This document shows, in pieces, positions 35,815-44,774 of a stretch of 64,000 bases of DNA. Position 1 is the stretch's first letter. Every line of letters starts with the position of its first letter. The notes beneath the pieces are model-generated. The model had not been told where the DNA came from, searched no databases, and worked only from the letters and a program-made list of their open reading frames with translations. The DNA comes from CAKZLS01 sp963701445. GTDB lineage: Bacteria > Pseudomonadota > Alphaproteobacteria > Rhodospirillales > Defluviicoccaceae. Location of the stretch: contig CAVPAM010000025.1 in the NCBI GenBank assembly GCA_963701445.1, positions 1 through 64,000 on the forward strand, given 5' to 3'. A program made the position numbers and the translations under genes.

Positions 35815-36753
35815 TCACCCGGACCGCTGGCTCGCCAGCTCGTCATTGTGGTTTTTTTTTACGCCCCCCTCCACGGAGAGGTTCTTGATCACGAACTTCT
35901 TGATCTCGTCGCGGGATTTTCCGGCCACCTCTTCCGGGAGATAGCCGAGCATCGTACTTGCCCTCGCCTTCGCGACCTCCAGCACCGTATCGATGTCGAC
36001 CCGGGATTTGTCCTCCGCGTATCCGTAGACCAGGGTCAAGTCGCACAGCACGTTGATCAGCCGTGGAATCCCGCCAGAATAGAAGTAGACTGCGCCGCAC
36101 GCGTAGTCGTCGAAGATATCGCGGTCGCCGCCGGCCACCACCAGCCGATGGCGGATGTATTCGACGGTATCTCGGCAATCGAGCGGCGACAGGTGGTAGT
36201 CGACGCCGATGCGCTGCACGAACTGCCGCAACTCCGGCCGTCTCAATTTTTCGAGCAGCTCCGGTTGACCGACCAGTACCAATTGCAGCAGAAAGTCCTT
36301 CTCGGAATTGACGTTGGACAGCATGCGGAGCTCTTCCAGGGTCTCGATATCGAGGTTCTGGGATTCGTCGATCATCAGCACCGTTCGCCGGCCCGACGCA
36401 TACTGTTCAATGAGGAACTCAATGAATCGCTGATAGAGCTGGACCTTGCTCTTGCCCTCGTACTCCAGTTCGAATGCCAGGCAGATCCACTGCAACAGCT
36501 CGCCGAAGGAGTGGTGCGGATTGGTGATCAATCCGATATGGATTTCGTCCTCGACGCTGTTCAGCAGACTGCGCACGAGGGTCGTTTTCCCGGAACCCAC
36601 TTCTCCGGTAATGACCACGAACCCGGTTTGCTGGGTGAGACCGTACTCGAGCAGGGTCAGAGCCATTCGGTGACTCTGGCTGAGATACAGAAAACCAGGA
36701 TCCGGTATCAGCGAGAACGGCTTTTCTCGAAATCCATAATAAGCTTCATACAT
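35815..36753 (-). CDS. ExeA/GspA-like AAA ATPase of polysaccharide (XrtA-type) cluster
   Basis: 312 residues. It begins MYEAYYGFREKPFSLIPDP, the typical opening of GspA/ExeA-like ATPases and of the ATPase family in exosortase-linked exopolysaccharide clusters. Walker A is GEVGSGKTTLVRSL (about 48-61) and Walker B is TVLMIDESQNL. The sensor-type GGIPRLINVLCD follows. The C-terminal peptidoglycan-binding part of GspA is absent. The position between the kinase and wecC supports a role in polymer export control. Confidence 0.88.
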   Translation of the reverse strand: MYEAYYGFREKPFSLIPDPGFLYLSQSHRMALTLLEYGLTQQTGFVVITGEVGSGKTTLVRSLLNSVEDEIHIGLITNPHHSFGELLQWICLAFELEYEGKSKVQLYQRFIEFLIEQYASGRRTVLMIDESQNLDIETLEELRMLSNVNSEKDFLLQLVLVGQPELLEKLRRPELRQFVQRIGVDYHLSPLDCRDTVEYIRHRLVVAGGDRDIFDDYACGAVYFYSGGIPRLINVLCDLTLVYGYAEDKSRVDIDTVLEVAKARASTMLGYLPEEVAGKSRDEIKKFVIKNLSVEGGVKKNHNDELASQRSG

Positions 36754-36810
36754 TCTGATATATCCGAAAGAGTATTTCTCAGTGTGCTTCGCTGACGCAT
36801 CCGGTCACTC

Positions 36811-37635
36811 TCAATAGTAATAGGTCTTCTCGTGATTCTTGGATTTGTTGAGAACCGTCCCGATCAGATTGCAGCCTTTCAACAACTCTATACTCTTGCG
36901 AATGTCTTCCTTGTTGGTTTCGCCTTCTTCGATAACAAGAAGGCAGGCGTCGACATATTGCAGAAAGACGAGTGAGTTGTCGGTCGCCAGAAGCGGCGGA
37001 AGATCGTAGACCACCAGCCGGTCCGGGTAGCGTGTTTTCAATTCCCGCGCCAACGCCACCATTTCCGGCGACGACAAAAGTTCGGAGGAGTTGCCGACGC
37101 GCTTGGCCGCCGGCAGGACAACCAACCGCTCTATTCCCGGATTGACCAGGCAATCGGAGAGCGGCGCCTTCCCGGTCAGGTAGTCCGCCAGGCTCACCTC
37201 CGGCTTGAAACCGAAGAAATCATGAACGCTCGGACGGCGCAGGTCCAAGTCCACGAGCAGAACCGTGTGGTTCACGTCCATGGCCAGGCTGATGGCCAGA
37301 TTGACCGACGTGAGCGACTTGCCTTCCTCCGGATTGGGGCTGGTGATTGCCAGGGTCGACTGCTTTTTGGCCGACAACCGCTGCAGAACCTGCGTGCGCA
37401 GGATCCGGAACGCATCCGCCAGACGTTCCTGCGGAGCGCCCGCGATCACGCGGTTCTGCCGCAGCACATGGTTTTCCGTCTTGGAAATCCGGGTCTCGCG
37501 GTAGGCGATGGGCGCGTTCACGTCTCGGGCGGTCGACCGTCCTGGGGAGCGCTCTCTCGGACGCGACGGCTGGGTTCCAAGTACTTCTCCCCGCTGTTCG
37601 CGGGCTTTTTCGAGTGCCTTCTGGATTTTTTCCAC
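36811..37635 (-). CDS. CpsD/CapB-type tyrosine-protein kinase (BY-kinase)
   Basis: GTG 37635 is chosen because AAAGGG stands upstream and the protein then starts VEKIQKALEKAREQRG, as in exosortase-associated autokinases; 274 residues. An N-terminal low-complexity arm precedes the MinD-like kinase fold. Walker A is ITSPNPEEGKSLTSVNLA, Walker A' is LLVDLDLRRPSVH and Walker B is LVVYDLPPLL. The C-terminus ends in a tyrosine cluster (KTYYY), the expected autophosphorylation site. It overlaps no gene; the Wzz partner that activates it lies just upstream (46-base gap). Confidence 0.9.
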   Translation of the reverse strand: MEKIQKALEKAREQRGEVLGTQPSRPRERSPGRSTARDVNAPIAYRETRISKTENHVLRQNRVIAGAPQERLADAFRILRTQVLQRLSAKKQSTLAITSPNPEEGKSLTSVNLAISLAMDVNHTVLLVDLDLRRPSVHDFFGFKPEVSLADYLTGKAPLSDCLVNPGIERLVVLPAAKRVGNSSELLSSPEMVALARELKTRYPDRLVVYDLPPLLATDNSLVFLQYVDACLLVIEEGETNKEDIRKSIELLKGCNLIGTVLNKSKNHEKTYYY

Positions 37636-37681
37636 TGGTCCGACCCTTTGCCGCCTCGCGGTATGTTTGAAATGCGGTCTG

Positions 37682-39442
37682 TTAGAAATACTGAACGAGG
37701 AGTGTATCGATCCGTCGCTGCGCCACCGACCACAACACATCCAGTGGTTTGATATTGTAGTGGAAAAAAGTCAGGCCCACGCCCAACACGACGCACCCGG
37801 CGGCGGCGTAGATGGCGCCGCGCCGCCACGTCTTGATAGTGTCGTCCCGCGTCTTGATGTAGGGAACCACCGCGAGCGGAGTCGCCCCCGTTATGGCCGC
37901 GAGTTGCCGCGAATTGTGGACGGACTGGTCCAGCATCTCGGACAATGCCGCGCCGCCGACGCCCACTCCGAGCGACAGGATGAAACCGAGGACCATGATC
38001 GCGAGCCGGTTCGGCGACGCCGGTTCGGTCGGAACCTGCGGCGGCTCGATCAGGGTGAAGCGCTCGCTTTTGCGTTCCGTCTCCAACGCCTCGCCGAGCT
38101 GCGCCGCCATCTGCTTTCCCTTGATATCCTGGTACTTGCTGTTGGCGTTCTCGAGTTCGCGCACGATCCGCATGTACTCGCGTTCCACCAGCGGGATCGC
38201 CATGATCCGTTCTTCGTATTCGGCAAGCTTTTCCTTGGTCCGCACTTTCTGCTGCTCGACGGCCGCCAGTTCCGAGCCGATGGATTGGACCTGTGCGTTC
38301 ATCTGAATGAACAGCGGATTGTCGGCGCTCTGACCGCCTCGCAACCCGCCCGGCGCCCGCCCGGCCTTGGCCAGCGAGTTCTCCAGCGCCGAGAGCTGGC
38401 GGTTGAGCTTGATGACGTCCGGGTGGCTGTCGGCATACCTCTCGCGGGCGACGGCAAGGTCCGTCTCCACTTTCCGGATTTCGGCGCGGATCAGGGCCGG
38501 ATCGGGTCCCACTCCGGTTTCCCGCTCGAGCGCGGCGATTTCACGGCGCAACTTCACCACATCGGGATGTTCCGGTCCGTATCTGCCGGACACGGTGATG
38601 AGTTGCGTCCGCAGCGCCTTGAGCTGATCCGTGGCGCTCAGCACCGGCACGCCGCCAGCCTGATAGGAGCCGTACGGACTCACCTGCGACAATTCGGATT
38701 GCAGATAAATCTGTTGCTGGCGGAGCGCCTGCGCCCGCCGTTCGAGATCGCGCAGTTCGGTCTCGCCCCGCTCGATCAGTTGCATGTTATAGTGGAGCTG
38801 CTCCGGCAGACTTCCGAGATTGCGTTCCTTCAACTCGGCGAGCTGACGCTCCAGATCGGCGATCTCTTTTTCCAGTAGATCCGCCTCGTTGTCGAGAAAT
38901 GTCGACGTCTCCGCGGCCTTTTCCTGCCGCGTCCGGATGTTTTCGCCGAGATACAGGGTGACGAGCTCGTTGGCGACCTTCTGCGTCACCGCCGGATTGT
39001 CGTGCTCGAAAGCGAGGCTGAACGCGATGGTCGCCTGTCCGGGGCGGCCCGTCTTCGGATCGATAACGTCGGCGCTGATCAGGTCCATGCTGACGTTCTT
39101 GCGCATGGCATCCACCACCTCGGTGACCGGCAGCACCTCGCGGGCATCGGGATACAGATCGAACTTGTTGATGATCTGCATCAGGTTCTGTGTGGTGGTC
39201 GCCCGATGATAGATGGTCTGGAGACGCTGATCCGCGTAGCTCGTAATGGTCGAGAAGACCAGTTCACGCGGGACGTCGGGCTCCTCGATCAGTACCACGG
39301 CCGCGGACCGATAGACCGACGGCAGCAGAAACGCGATCGTCGATGTCAACAGGAAAACGGCCAGCGCTGGCAACAGGAAGTGCCACTTGCGGCGCATTGC
39401 GAGTGCCAGATAATCCTGCGGTGTTTTGACTTCTTCATCCAT
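37682..39442 (-). CDS. polysaccharide chain-length determinant (Wzz/GNVR family)
   Basis: 586 residues. Membrane helices lie near residues 20-40 (WHFLLPALAVFLLTSTIAFLL) and 500-520 (LAIMVLGFILSLGVGVGGAAL), with a third near 550. The periplasmic part is a long coiled coil with repeats such as LLEKEIADLERQLAELKERN and IRKVETDLAVARERYADSHPDV. It lacks a fused kinase domain; the separate CpsD-type kinase next door completes the BY-kinase pair. It controls polymer length during Wzy-dependent export. Length and architecture match the chain-length proteins of exosortase-linked clusters. Confidence 0.9.
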   Translation of the reverse strand: MDEEVKTPQDYLALAMRRKWHFLLPALAVFLLTSTIAFLLPSVYRSAAVVLIEEPDVPRELVFSTITSYADQRLQTIYHRATTTQNLMQIINKFDLYPDAREVLPVTEVVDAMRKNVSMDLISADVIDPKTGRPGQATIAFSLAFEHDNPAVTQKVANELVTLYLGENIRTRQEKAAETSTFLDNEADLLEKEIADLERQLAELKERNLGSLPEQLHYNMQLIERGETELRDLERRAQALRQQQIYLQSELSQVSPYGSYQAGGVPVLSATDQLKALRTQLITVSGRYGPEHPDVVKLRREIAALERETGVGPDPALIRAEIRKVETDLAVARERYADSHPDVIKLNRQLSALENSLAKAGRAPGGLRGGQSADNPLFIQMNAQVQSIGSELAAVEQQKVRTKEKLAEYEERIMAIPLVEREYMRIVRELENANSKYQDIKGKQMAAQLGEALETERKSERFTLIEPPQVPTEPASPNRLAIMVLGFILSLGVGVGGAALSEMLDQSVHNSRQLAAITGATPLAVVPYIKTRDDTIKTWRRGAIYAAAGCVVLGVGLTFFHYNIKPLDVLWSVAQRRIDTLLVQYF

Positions 39443-39518
39443 GACTATGCTGCCTTGACGACTATGCTACCAACGACCGACCGGTCATTCGACGACGAGG
39501 CTCCTGGCGACCTTCCCT

Positions 39519-40838
39519 CTAGCGGGAGGCGGATAACACCGGCAGATCATAGATCAATCTGGCGAACACGGCATTGGAATTGCCTTGAGTTCCACTGTCG
39601 CTACCGAGGCTGTCGTAACGTTGCCAACGGAAACGATAGTAGCAATTCAAGCTGAGCTCCTCGAGGAAGCGCCAACTCACGCCTGGTTGAACGGAGACGT
39701 AGTGCCGGGTTGCGTTCGAGTTATCCTCATCGGGGGCGTTGTTTGTCGGAATATCCTGCATAAAATACCGCGCCGTGAGGTCAATTGCAACCTTTTCAAG
39801 CAATTTATATTGACCATACAACCGAAACTCATCTTTTTCCAGGAGCGCTCCGGTGCTGGTGTTCGGTTCTGTGGTCCGCGTGTACTGGCCTTCCAGAAAC
39901 GTGCGTTCGGTGGGCTGATAGTTGATGCTTACGTCGGCGATGTAGCCTGCGTCGGTGCTGCTGTTCGAGGAATTGTCAGCTTCGCCCCTGATTTCCTGGC
40001 GAACAACCCGCGGCCCGGCCAGGGCCGTCAGGCGAACCTGCTCCGTCAGACGGTGGCTCGCGCCCAACAGCACTCCGATAAACTGGCTATCCAGGGAGCC
40101 GAACTTGTTGGAGTCATAGTAGTAACCATTGACCGAACCGAGCAATTGCGTCCGTGGGGTCAGCACGTGGTTATAATCCACGGTTCCGCTGAATTCCTCG
40201 TAATCCCTCAACCGCGCGCCATCTTCGACTTCCGAAGTGCCATTGGGATAATTGACGTTGGTATACGTGGCGGACGTCGCCACGTTGTCGCGCGGAGTCA
40301 ACTGGTACGACCATGACGGACCGACCCGGAAGACCTGTCGTCGTTTGTTTTCGAGGATGAACAGGCCCGTGCTGTCCACGTCGCTCGTGCGGGTGGTGTC
40401 GTTGGCGAATTCCCCCTGCAGCCCCCAGACGCTCCGTCCATACTGGTAGTCGGTTCCCAGGACAATGAACTGATCGTTGGAGCTTAACTGATCTTCATTG
40501 GGGAACACGACGAAGGTGAACCGGGTGTCCAGCAGGATGTTGAGATTGGGTGTTCGCGCGCCGGCGTTCGCCAGGATCGCGCTCGTGAAACCCACATCGG
40601 AAACCACGTCGTCACTCGAGAGGTCGAGGCCGATGTTGTCGTCGTACTCGACCTCCTGACGGATCTCGCCGGTAGCGAACCATTCGGCCGCCCGCGCGCC
40701 TCCAGCGCCCACGGCGGAGCAGAACACAGCGCCCGCGAACAGCGTTGCCGCCGCACGCGCGGCGACGCCCCGCCGCGCGAACGTCTCCGGCGAAAACGGT
40801 TCCCTAGAACAGGGACTGACCCGAAACAACGATGACAT
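39519..40838 (-). CDS. outer membrane beta-barrel protein of exopolysaccharide cluster
   Basis: 439 residues with a signal peptide (AAATLFAGAVFCSAVGAGGARAAEW). The long N-terminus overlaps the previous gene by 35 bases, so a later start is possible. The rest consists of alternating amphipathic beta strands, such as YDDNIGLDLSSDDVVSDVGF and LLDTRFTFVVFPNED, ending in a barrel strand AVFARLIYDLPVLSASR. It matches the barrel proteins that accompany Wza/Wzz genes in exosortase-type clusters. It presumably forms an outer-membrane conduit or scaffold for the polymer. Confidence 0.82.
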   Translation of the reverse strand: MSSLFRVSPCSREPFSPETFARRGVAARAAATLFAGAVFCSAVGAGGARAAEWFATGEIRQEVEYDDNIGLDLSSDDVVSDVGFTSAILANAGARTPNLNILLDTRFTFVVFPNEDQLSSNDQFIVLGTDYQYGRSVWGLQGEFANDTTRTSDVDSTGLFILENKRRQVFRVGPSWSYQLTPRDNVATSATYTNVNYPNGTSEVEDGARLRDYEEFSGTVDYNHVLTPRTQLLGSVNGYYYDSNKFGSLDSQFIGVLLGASHRLTEQVRLTALAGPRVVRQEIRGEADNSSNSSTDAGYIADVSINYQPTERTFLEGQYTRTTEPNTSTGALLEKDEFRLYGQYKLLEKVAIDLTARYFMQDIPTNNAPDEDNSNATRHYVSVQPGVSWRFLEELSLNCYYRFRWQRYDSLGSDSGTQGNSNAVFARLIYDLPVLSASR

Positions 40839-41388
40839 CCCCGCTCTTGAGCTTGATATTCATGTCCAATTTTTCGCCGCGCTTCACGTCGGAATAATAA
40901 AACGGATACGACGTATCGGCGCCGTTTTCGCGCCGCAGGATCCGGATGCTGTCCTCGCCCGCGAACGGAGTCAGTCCACCGGCGAGGCTCAAAGCCTGCA
41001 TCACGTCGATGGAGCGGGTCACCTGGAACTCGCCCGGGTTGTTGACCGCGCCAATTACGTAGATCTTGTTTCCCGACACGTTCAGGACCGACACCGTCAC
41101 CACGGCACCGGGTATGTATTTCTCCAGCCGGTCGGAGATGGCGAGCTGGACGTCCTCGGTGGTGCGCCCGGCGGCATCGATCTGTCCGGCGAGAGGAAAG
41201 CTGATGGTTCCGTCCGGCAACACCAGCACCTGACGTTGAAGATCGTCTTCCCGCCAGACGGAAATATCGAGAACGTCGCCCGCGTTGAGGGTGTAGGACG
41301 AATCGTCCATTGGCGGGGTCGCCGGGTTCTGCGCCACGGCGGCCATCGGCAAAACCGCCAGCAATGCCGCAACCAAAATCTTTCTCAT
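40804..41388 (-). CDS. polysaccharide biosynthesis/export protein (Wza-like)
   Basis: Start set at ATG 41388 with GGGAGG upstream, 194 residues. A signal peptide (LVAALLAVLPMAAVAQ) has no lipobox Cys, unlike E. coli Wza. The Poly_export domain reads YTLNAGDVLDISVWREDDL then VLPDGTISFPLAGQID; a SLBB domain follows with GKxYVIGAVNNPGEF-type sequence and DVMQALSLAGGLTPFA. The short form lacks the C-terminal outer-membrane helix, so the neighbouring beta-barrel may provide the pore. It is the first gene of the module; an AT-rich 213-base region upstream is a likely promoter. Confidence 0.88.
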   Translation of the reverse strand: MRKILVAALLAVLPMAAVAQNPATPPMDDSSYTLNAGDVLDISVWREDDLQRQVLVLPDGTISFPLAGQIDAAGRTTEDVQLAISDRLEKYIPGAVVTVSVLNVSGNKIYVIGAVNNPGEFQVTRSIDVMQALSLAGGLTPFAGEDSIRILRRENGADTSYPFYYSDVKRGEKLDMNIKLKSGDVIVVSGQSLF

Positions 41389-41601
41389 CGTGCCTCCCAA
41401 CAATAAGCCCAACAGGTAGAAGGAAACCCACTGTGTCTCGGCGCTTGATTTCCGCCCCGCACCCGGCTTCCGAGTTGAAAGCTCTTAATACCAATTCCTT
41501 TTAAAGGGTTTAGCTCGATTTTAAACTATCACTAACAGGAAATGCTTCAGAATTCACACACTTGTGGCAGAAACAACACCATCATAGGCCACATCGTTCT
41601 C

Positions 41602-42609
41602 TTACGGAGCCATGTCACGGGCCATGAGAAGCCTCTCCTCCCACCGCAGGGCCGACCGGATGATCAGCTCCAGGTCGTCGTGGCGTGGCCGCCAGTTGAA
41701 CAGCGCCTTGATCCTGCTCGCGTCGGCGACCAAGCGCCCGGTGTCGCCGGGCCGGCGGGACGCGATTCGCACGGGCAGCGCCTTGCCGGTCACGGCCTCG
41801 ACCGCCTCCACCACCTCGCGGACGGAATAGCCGCGACCGTAGCCGCAATTGAGCACGAGGCTCTCGCCGCCGCTCCGCAAATGCTGGACCGCACACACGT
41901 GGGCATCGGCGAGGTCGGTCACGTGAATGTAGTCGCGCACGCACGTGCCGTCCGGGGTTTCGTAATCGTCGCCGAAAATCTCCATGTACGGCCGCAAGCC
42001 GACTGCCACCTCGCTCGCCACCTTGATGAGGTGGGTGGCCCTGGGCGTCGACTGTCCCGCCCGCCCCTCGGGATCGGCTCCGGCGACATTGAAATAGCGC
42101 AGCGCGATGAACCGGAAATCGTGCGCCGCGGCGGTGTCGCGAAGCACCCATTCGGTCATCAGTTTGGAGCGCCCGTAGGGGTTCTCGGGACGGGTCGCCT
42201 CCTCCTCGGCGATGGGCACCCTGTCCGGCTCGCCATAGACCGCCGCCGTCGACGAGAACACCATGGAGCGCACGCCCGTCTCGACGCATGCCTGGATCAG
42301 CTTGCGGCTGACCTCGGTGTTGTTGTGGTAGTACTTCAAGGGATCGGAAACGGACTCCGGAACGACGATGCTGCCCGCGAAGTGCACCACCGTATCGACG
42401 CCATGGCGGCGCAGGAGCGCCTTGGTCAGGTCGAGATCGCCGGCGTCGCCCTCGACGAACACGACATCCTCGGGCACGGCGCGGCGGACACCCGTGGACA
42501 GATTGTCCAGCACCACCACCGGACACCCCGCGTCACGGAACGCAAGCACGGTATGGCTGCCGATGTAACCGGCGCCGCCCGTCACCAGAATCGTCGCTTT
42601 ATCCCGCAT
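41602..42609 (-). CDS. galE: UDP-glucose 4-epimerase
   Basis: ATG 42609 is favoured by AAGGA ten bases upstream and gives 335 residues; ATG 42627 is an alternative. It is a short-chain dehydrogenase with GGAGYIGSHTVLAF for NAD binding, the SSTAAVYGEPD region supplying catalytic Ser/Thr, and YGRSKLMTEW as the YxxxK motif. GalE-specific IALRYFNVAGADPEG and GTCVRDYIHVTDLA are present. It interconverts UDP-glucose and UDP-galactose for surface polysaccharides. It is upstream of the export module on the same strand, separated by 213 bases. Confidence 0.93.
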   Translation of the reverse strand: MRDKATILVTGGAGYIGSHTVLAFRDAGCPVVVLDNLSTGVRRAVPEDVVFVEGDAGDLDLTKALLRRHGVDTVVHFAGSIVVPESVSDPLKYYHNNTEVSRKLIQACVETGVRSMVFSSTAAVYGEPDRVPIAEEEATRPENPYGRSKLMTEWVLRDTAAAHDFRFIALRYFNVAGADPEGRAGQSTPRATHLIKVASEVAVGLRPYMEIFGDDYETPDGTCVRDYIHVTDLADAHVCAVQHLRSGGESLVLNCGYGRGYSVREVVEAVEAVTGKALPVRIASRRPGDTGRLVADASRIKALFNWRPRHDDLELIIRSALRWEERLLMARDMAP

Positions 42610-42645
42610 GTCGGCTGAGTCCTTCATAAATGGGACCCCAATCAT

Positions 42646-42999
42646 TTTCCAATCCGGTTAAGGTTCCCTTAGGATCGGTTGAAAAAGTGCCTCGGCACAT
42701 CACGCCGCCTCTGTTTTCGCCCATTCCGGGCGCCGTGACCACTCCCCTTTTCCCCCAAGGTGGCCTCATCGGGATCATGGGGGCCGGCCTCACGCCCCGT
42801 CCAGTTCCTTGGTCATAATCGATTCGATCCTTATTTGTAATCGCGGGCGCGCGCCGTGGAGGGGGGGGGCGTAACGCGTTTTTGTCAAAACAACCCCATG
42901 CACAGTAGATTCTCGCCGGCAAAGCCGCCCGCCACCATGCCGGAGGGTCGAAAAATCAACGGTCCAGAGCAAGACAGCGCGCCCGAAAGACAGGGGTCA
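42646..42999. other. intergenic region upstream of galE, holds repeat copy B
   Basis: 354 bases without a credible gene. It contains copy B of the G-run repeat (42861-42909). The stretch nearest galE presumably carries its promoter, but I could not assign -35/-10 boxes. Short frames here are GC-rich noise without ribosome-binding sites. Confidence 0.5.
42861..42909 (+). repeat. G-run-linked 23-base repeat, copy B
   Basis: Nine G (42861-42869), a 17-base spacer and the 23-base core (42887-42909) containing CAACCCCATGCACAGTAG, identical to the core at 15862-15884 on the other strand. GTAA also follows the G-run in both copies. Copy B lies downstream of the potassium channel gene in antisense orientation to it. 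Confidence 0.7.
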
Positions 43000-44754
43000 T
43001 CAGGGCCGCAGCGGGGCGCGGGGCGGGAAGAACCGGTTGACGACCCACTTCATGACATAACCGCGTGGTTCGTCGACACCGCTGATCAGGTAGCCGAGCG
43101 TGTACTCGTCGTGAAGGGTGGCGTCCAGGAGGTGGTAGGCCTCCCTGCGGCCACAGAACAGGATCTGGTCGCCCGCCTCGAGGACGTGCGACAGCGCCGG
43201 CATGATAATCACGCGTCGGTCCGAACGGATCACCATGGGCACGCACGGAAGGTGACGGCCGCGGTCCGTGGGATCGCGGATGATCTCGCCCAGGGTGATG
43301 ATGCTGCCCTCGCGGAATCGCGCCATCAGCGCCGGCGCGGTTTCCTCGCGGAGCGCGATCGTCCACAGGCGCGGATTGCCCCCCCCCACGCGGTCGTGCA
43401 ACTGCTCCACCACGTTGCGGAGGAATACGTCGCGAGCGTCGAGCGGGTGTTCGCGAAGATGCTCGAAAAACGTCCGCAGCAGCGGCGCGATCAACTGGAA
43501 CAGGATACGCCGGGCGCTCACGAGGCTCGGCTGCATGATCAGGTCGGCCTCGGCGGCGCTGAACAGCATTTGGTTGCGATGGCGGTTCTGGCGCACCAGG
43601 ACGAAGATCCCGGGGTTGAGCGCCCGCGCGTTCAGCACAACGCTGAGATTGGCGGGATCGCTGTTAGTGCCGACGACGATGCCGGCGGCTTCCTTGATTC
43701 CGGCCTGCAGCAAAGCCGCCTGGGAAGCCCGGCCGGCAATCCGGTCGTCCCGTCGCGCGGCCTCGCCGGGGTTGATGTCCGGGTCGATCACGACGGTTGA
43801 AATTCCGAGGGCTGTCAGCGATTCGTCGATGCACCGGCCCATGCGGCCGAACCCGCAGACGATCCACGTCCCTCGCGGTACGTCCGGATACATGGCCAGG
43901 TTGGCGCCGGGCGCGCCGATCAGCCACTCGTTCAACATGTGGATCAGCGGATTGTGGATGGTGCCGCCGAGATAGCGGGCGTAGGTTTGGAACGGGTCGA
44001 TGATATGGACGTCGCCGCCGAGGGTCTCCAGCGTTTCGTCGTAGACCTCGTGGGTCGACTGGGTGATCACCCGCGCATCGGGATTGAGCAGACGCGCGGT
44101 CACCGAAATCTTGACGTTGAGATCCTCGTCGCCGGTGAGCGCCACAACCGCCTTGCAATTGGGCATCATCAAGCCGGCTTCGATCAGATGGTCGGGAATA
44201 CGAGCATCGGCCTGCAGCGCATACATGGCGACGCGGTAATCCCGCAGGTAGAGGGCGATGATCCGGTCCTCGTCGTTGTCAAGAATGACGGCCGTAATGC
44301 CGTTGTCGCTTAGTCCCCGGGTAAGCAGGCTGCCGGTGTTGCCGAATCCGCACAGTATGACGAACGGCTCGCGGAGGCGGGCCACGTTTCGGGCGAACCG
44401 CGCCTCGGCGATCTCGCGCCGGAAGTGCGGGTTCTGCACCAGTCGGATGATCGCCCCGACCGCGTACAGCCAGGCGACGACGCCAGCGTAAAGCGAGATC
44501 ATGCTCCACACCCGTTGCGCCTCGGTGAACGCATAGGGGATCTCGCCGAACCCCGTGGTCGTGGCCGTGTAGGTCAGGAAATAGAAGGCGTGGAAGAAGC
44601 TCAGGGGCTCTCCGGGATTCAGGGGGTCGCCGCCGGGAATCATCACCCAGCCGGCCATGGAGATGGCGTACACGCTTACCACCACCAGGATGGGCCGGCG
44701 CATGAAACGCAGGATGATATAGGTGACCCGGTGAGAACGCGCGGTTCCGGTCAT
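43000..44754 (-). CDS. potassium channel protein with tandem RCK (TrkA-N) domains
   Basis: 584 residues. Two membrane helices (about 15-40 and 85-108) flank a pore loop TYTATTTGFGEIPY. The filter TTTGFGE differs from canonical TVGYGD by Phe for Tyr and Glu for Asp. Two RCK domains follow in one chain: the first begins ILCGFGNTGSLLTRGL (about 132), the second IVCGFGRMGRCIDESL (about 296). A C-terminal regulatory region (about 480-560) completes it. The layout equals GsuK/MthK-like ligand-gated channels. It is 20 bases downstream of a small membrane protein gene, suggesting a joint operon. Confidence 0.88.
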   Translation of the reverse strand: MTGTARSHRVTYIILRFMRRPILVVVSVYAISMAGWVMIPGGDPLNPGEPLSFFHAFYFLTYTATTTGFGEIPYAFTEAQRVWSMISLYAGVVAWLYAVGAIIRLVQNPHFRREIAEARFARNVARLREPFVILCGFGNTGSLLTRGLSDNGITAVILDNDEDRIIALYLRDYRVAMYALQADARIPDHLIEAGLMMPNCKAVVALTGDEDLNVKISVTARLLNPDARVITQSTHEVYDETLETLGGDVHIIDPFQTYARYLGGTIHNPLIHMLNEWLIGAPGANLAMYPDVPRGTWIVCGFGRMGRCIDESLTALGISTVVIDPDINPGEAARRDDRIAGRASQAALLQAGIKEAAGIVVGTNSDPANLSVVLNARALNPGIFVLVRQNRHRNQMLFSAAEADLIMQPSLVSARRILFQLIAPLLRTFFEHLREHPLDARDVFLRNVVEQLHDRVGGGNPRLWTIALREETAPALMARFREGSIITLGEIIRDPTDRGRHLPCVPMVIRSDRRVIIMPALSHVLEAGDQILFCGRREAYHLLDATLHDEYTLGYLISGVDEPRGYVMKWVVNRFFPPRAPLRP

Positions 44755-44774
44755 GACGGCTCCCCGGCCCGGCG

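Noticed and set aside
43379..43387. A third C9 tract near the other G-run repeats
   Set aside because: It lies inside the potassium channel coding sequence and lacks the 23-base core, so it is not a third copy of the repeat.
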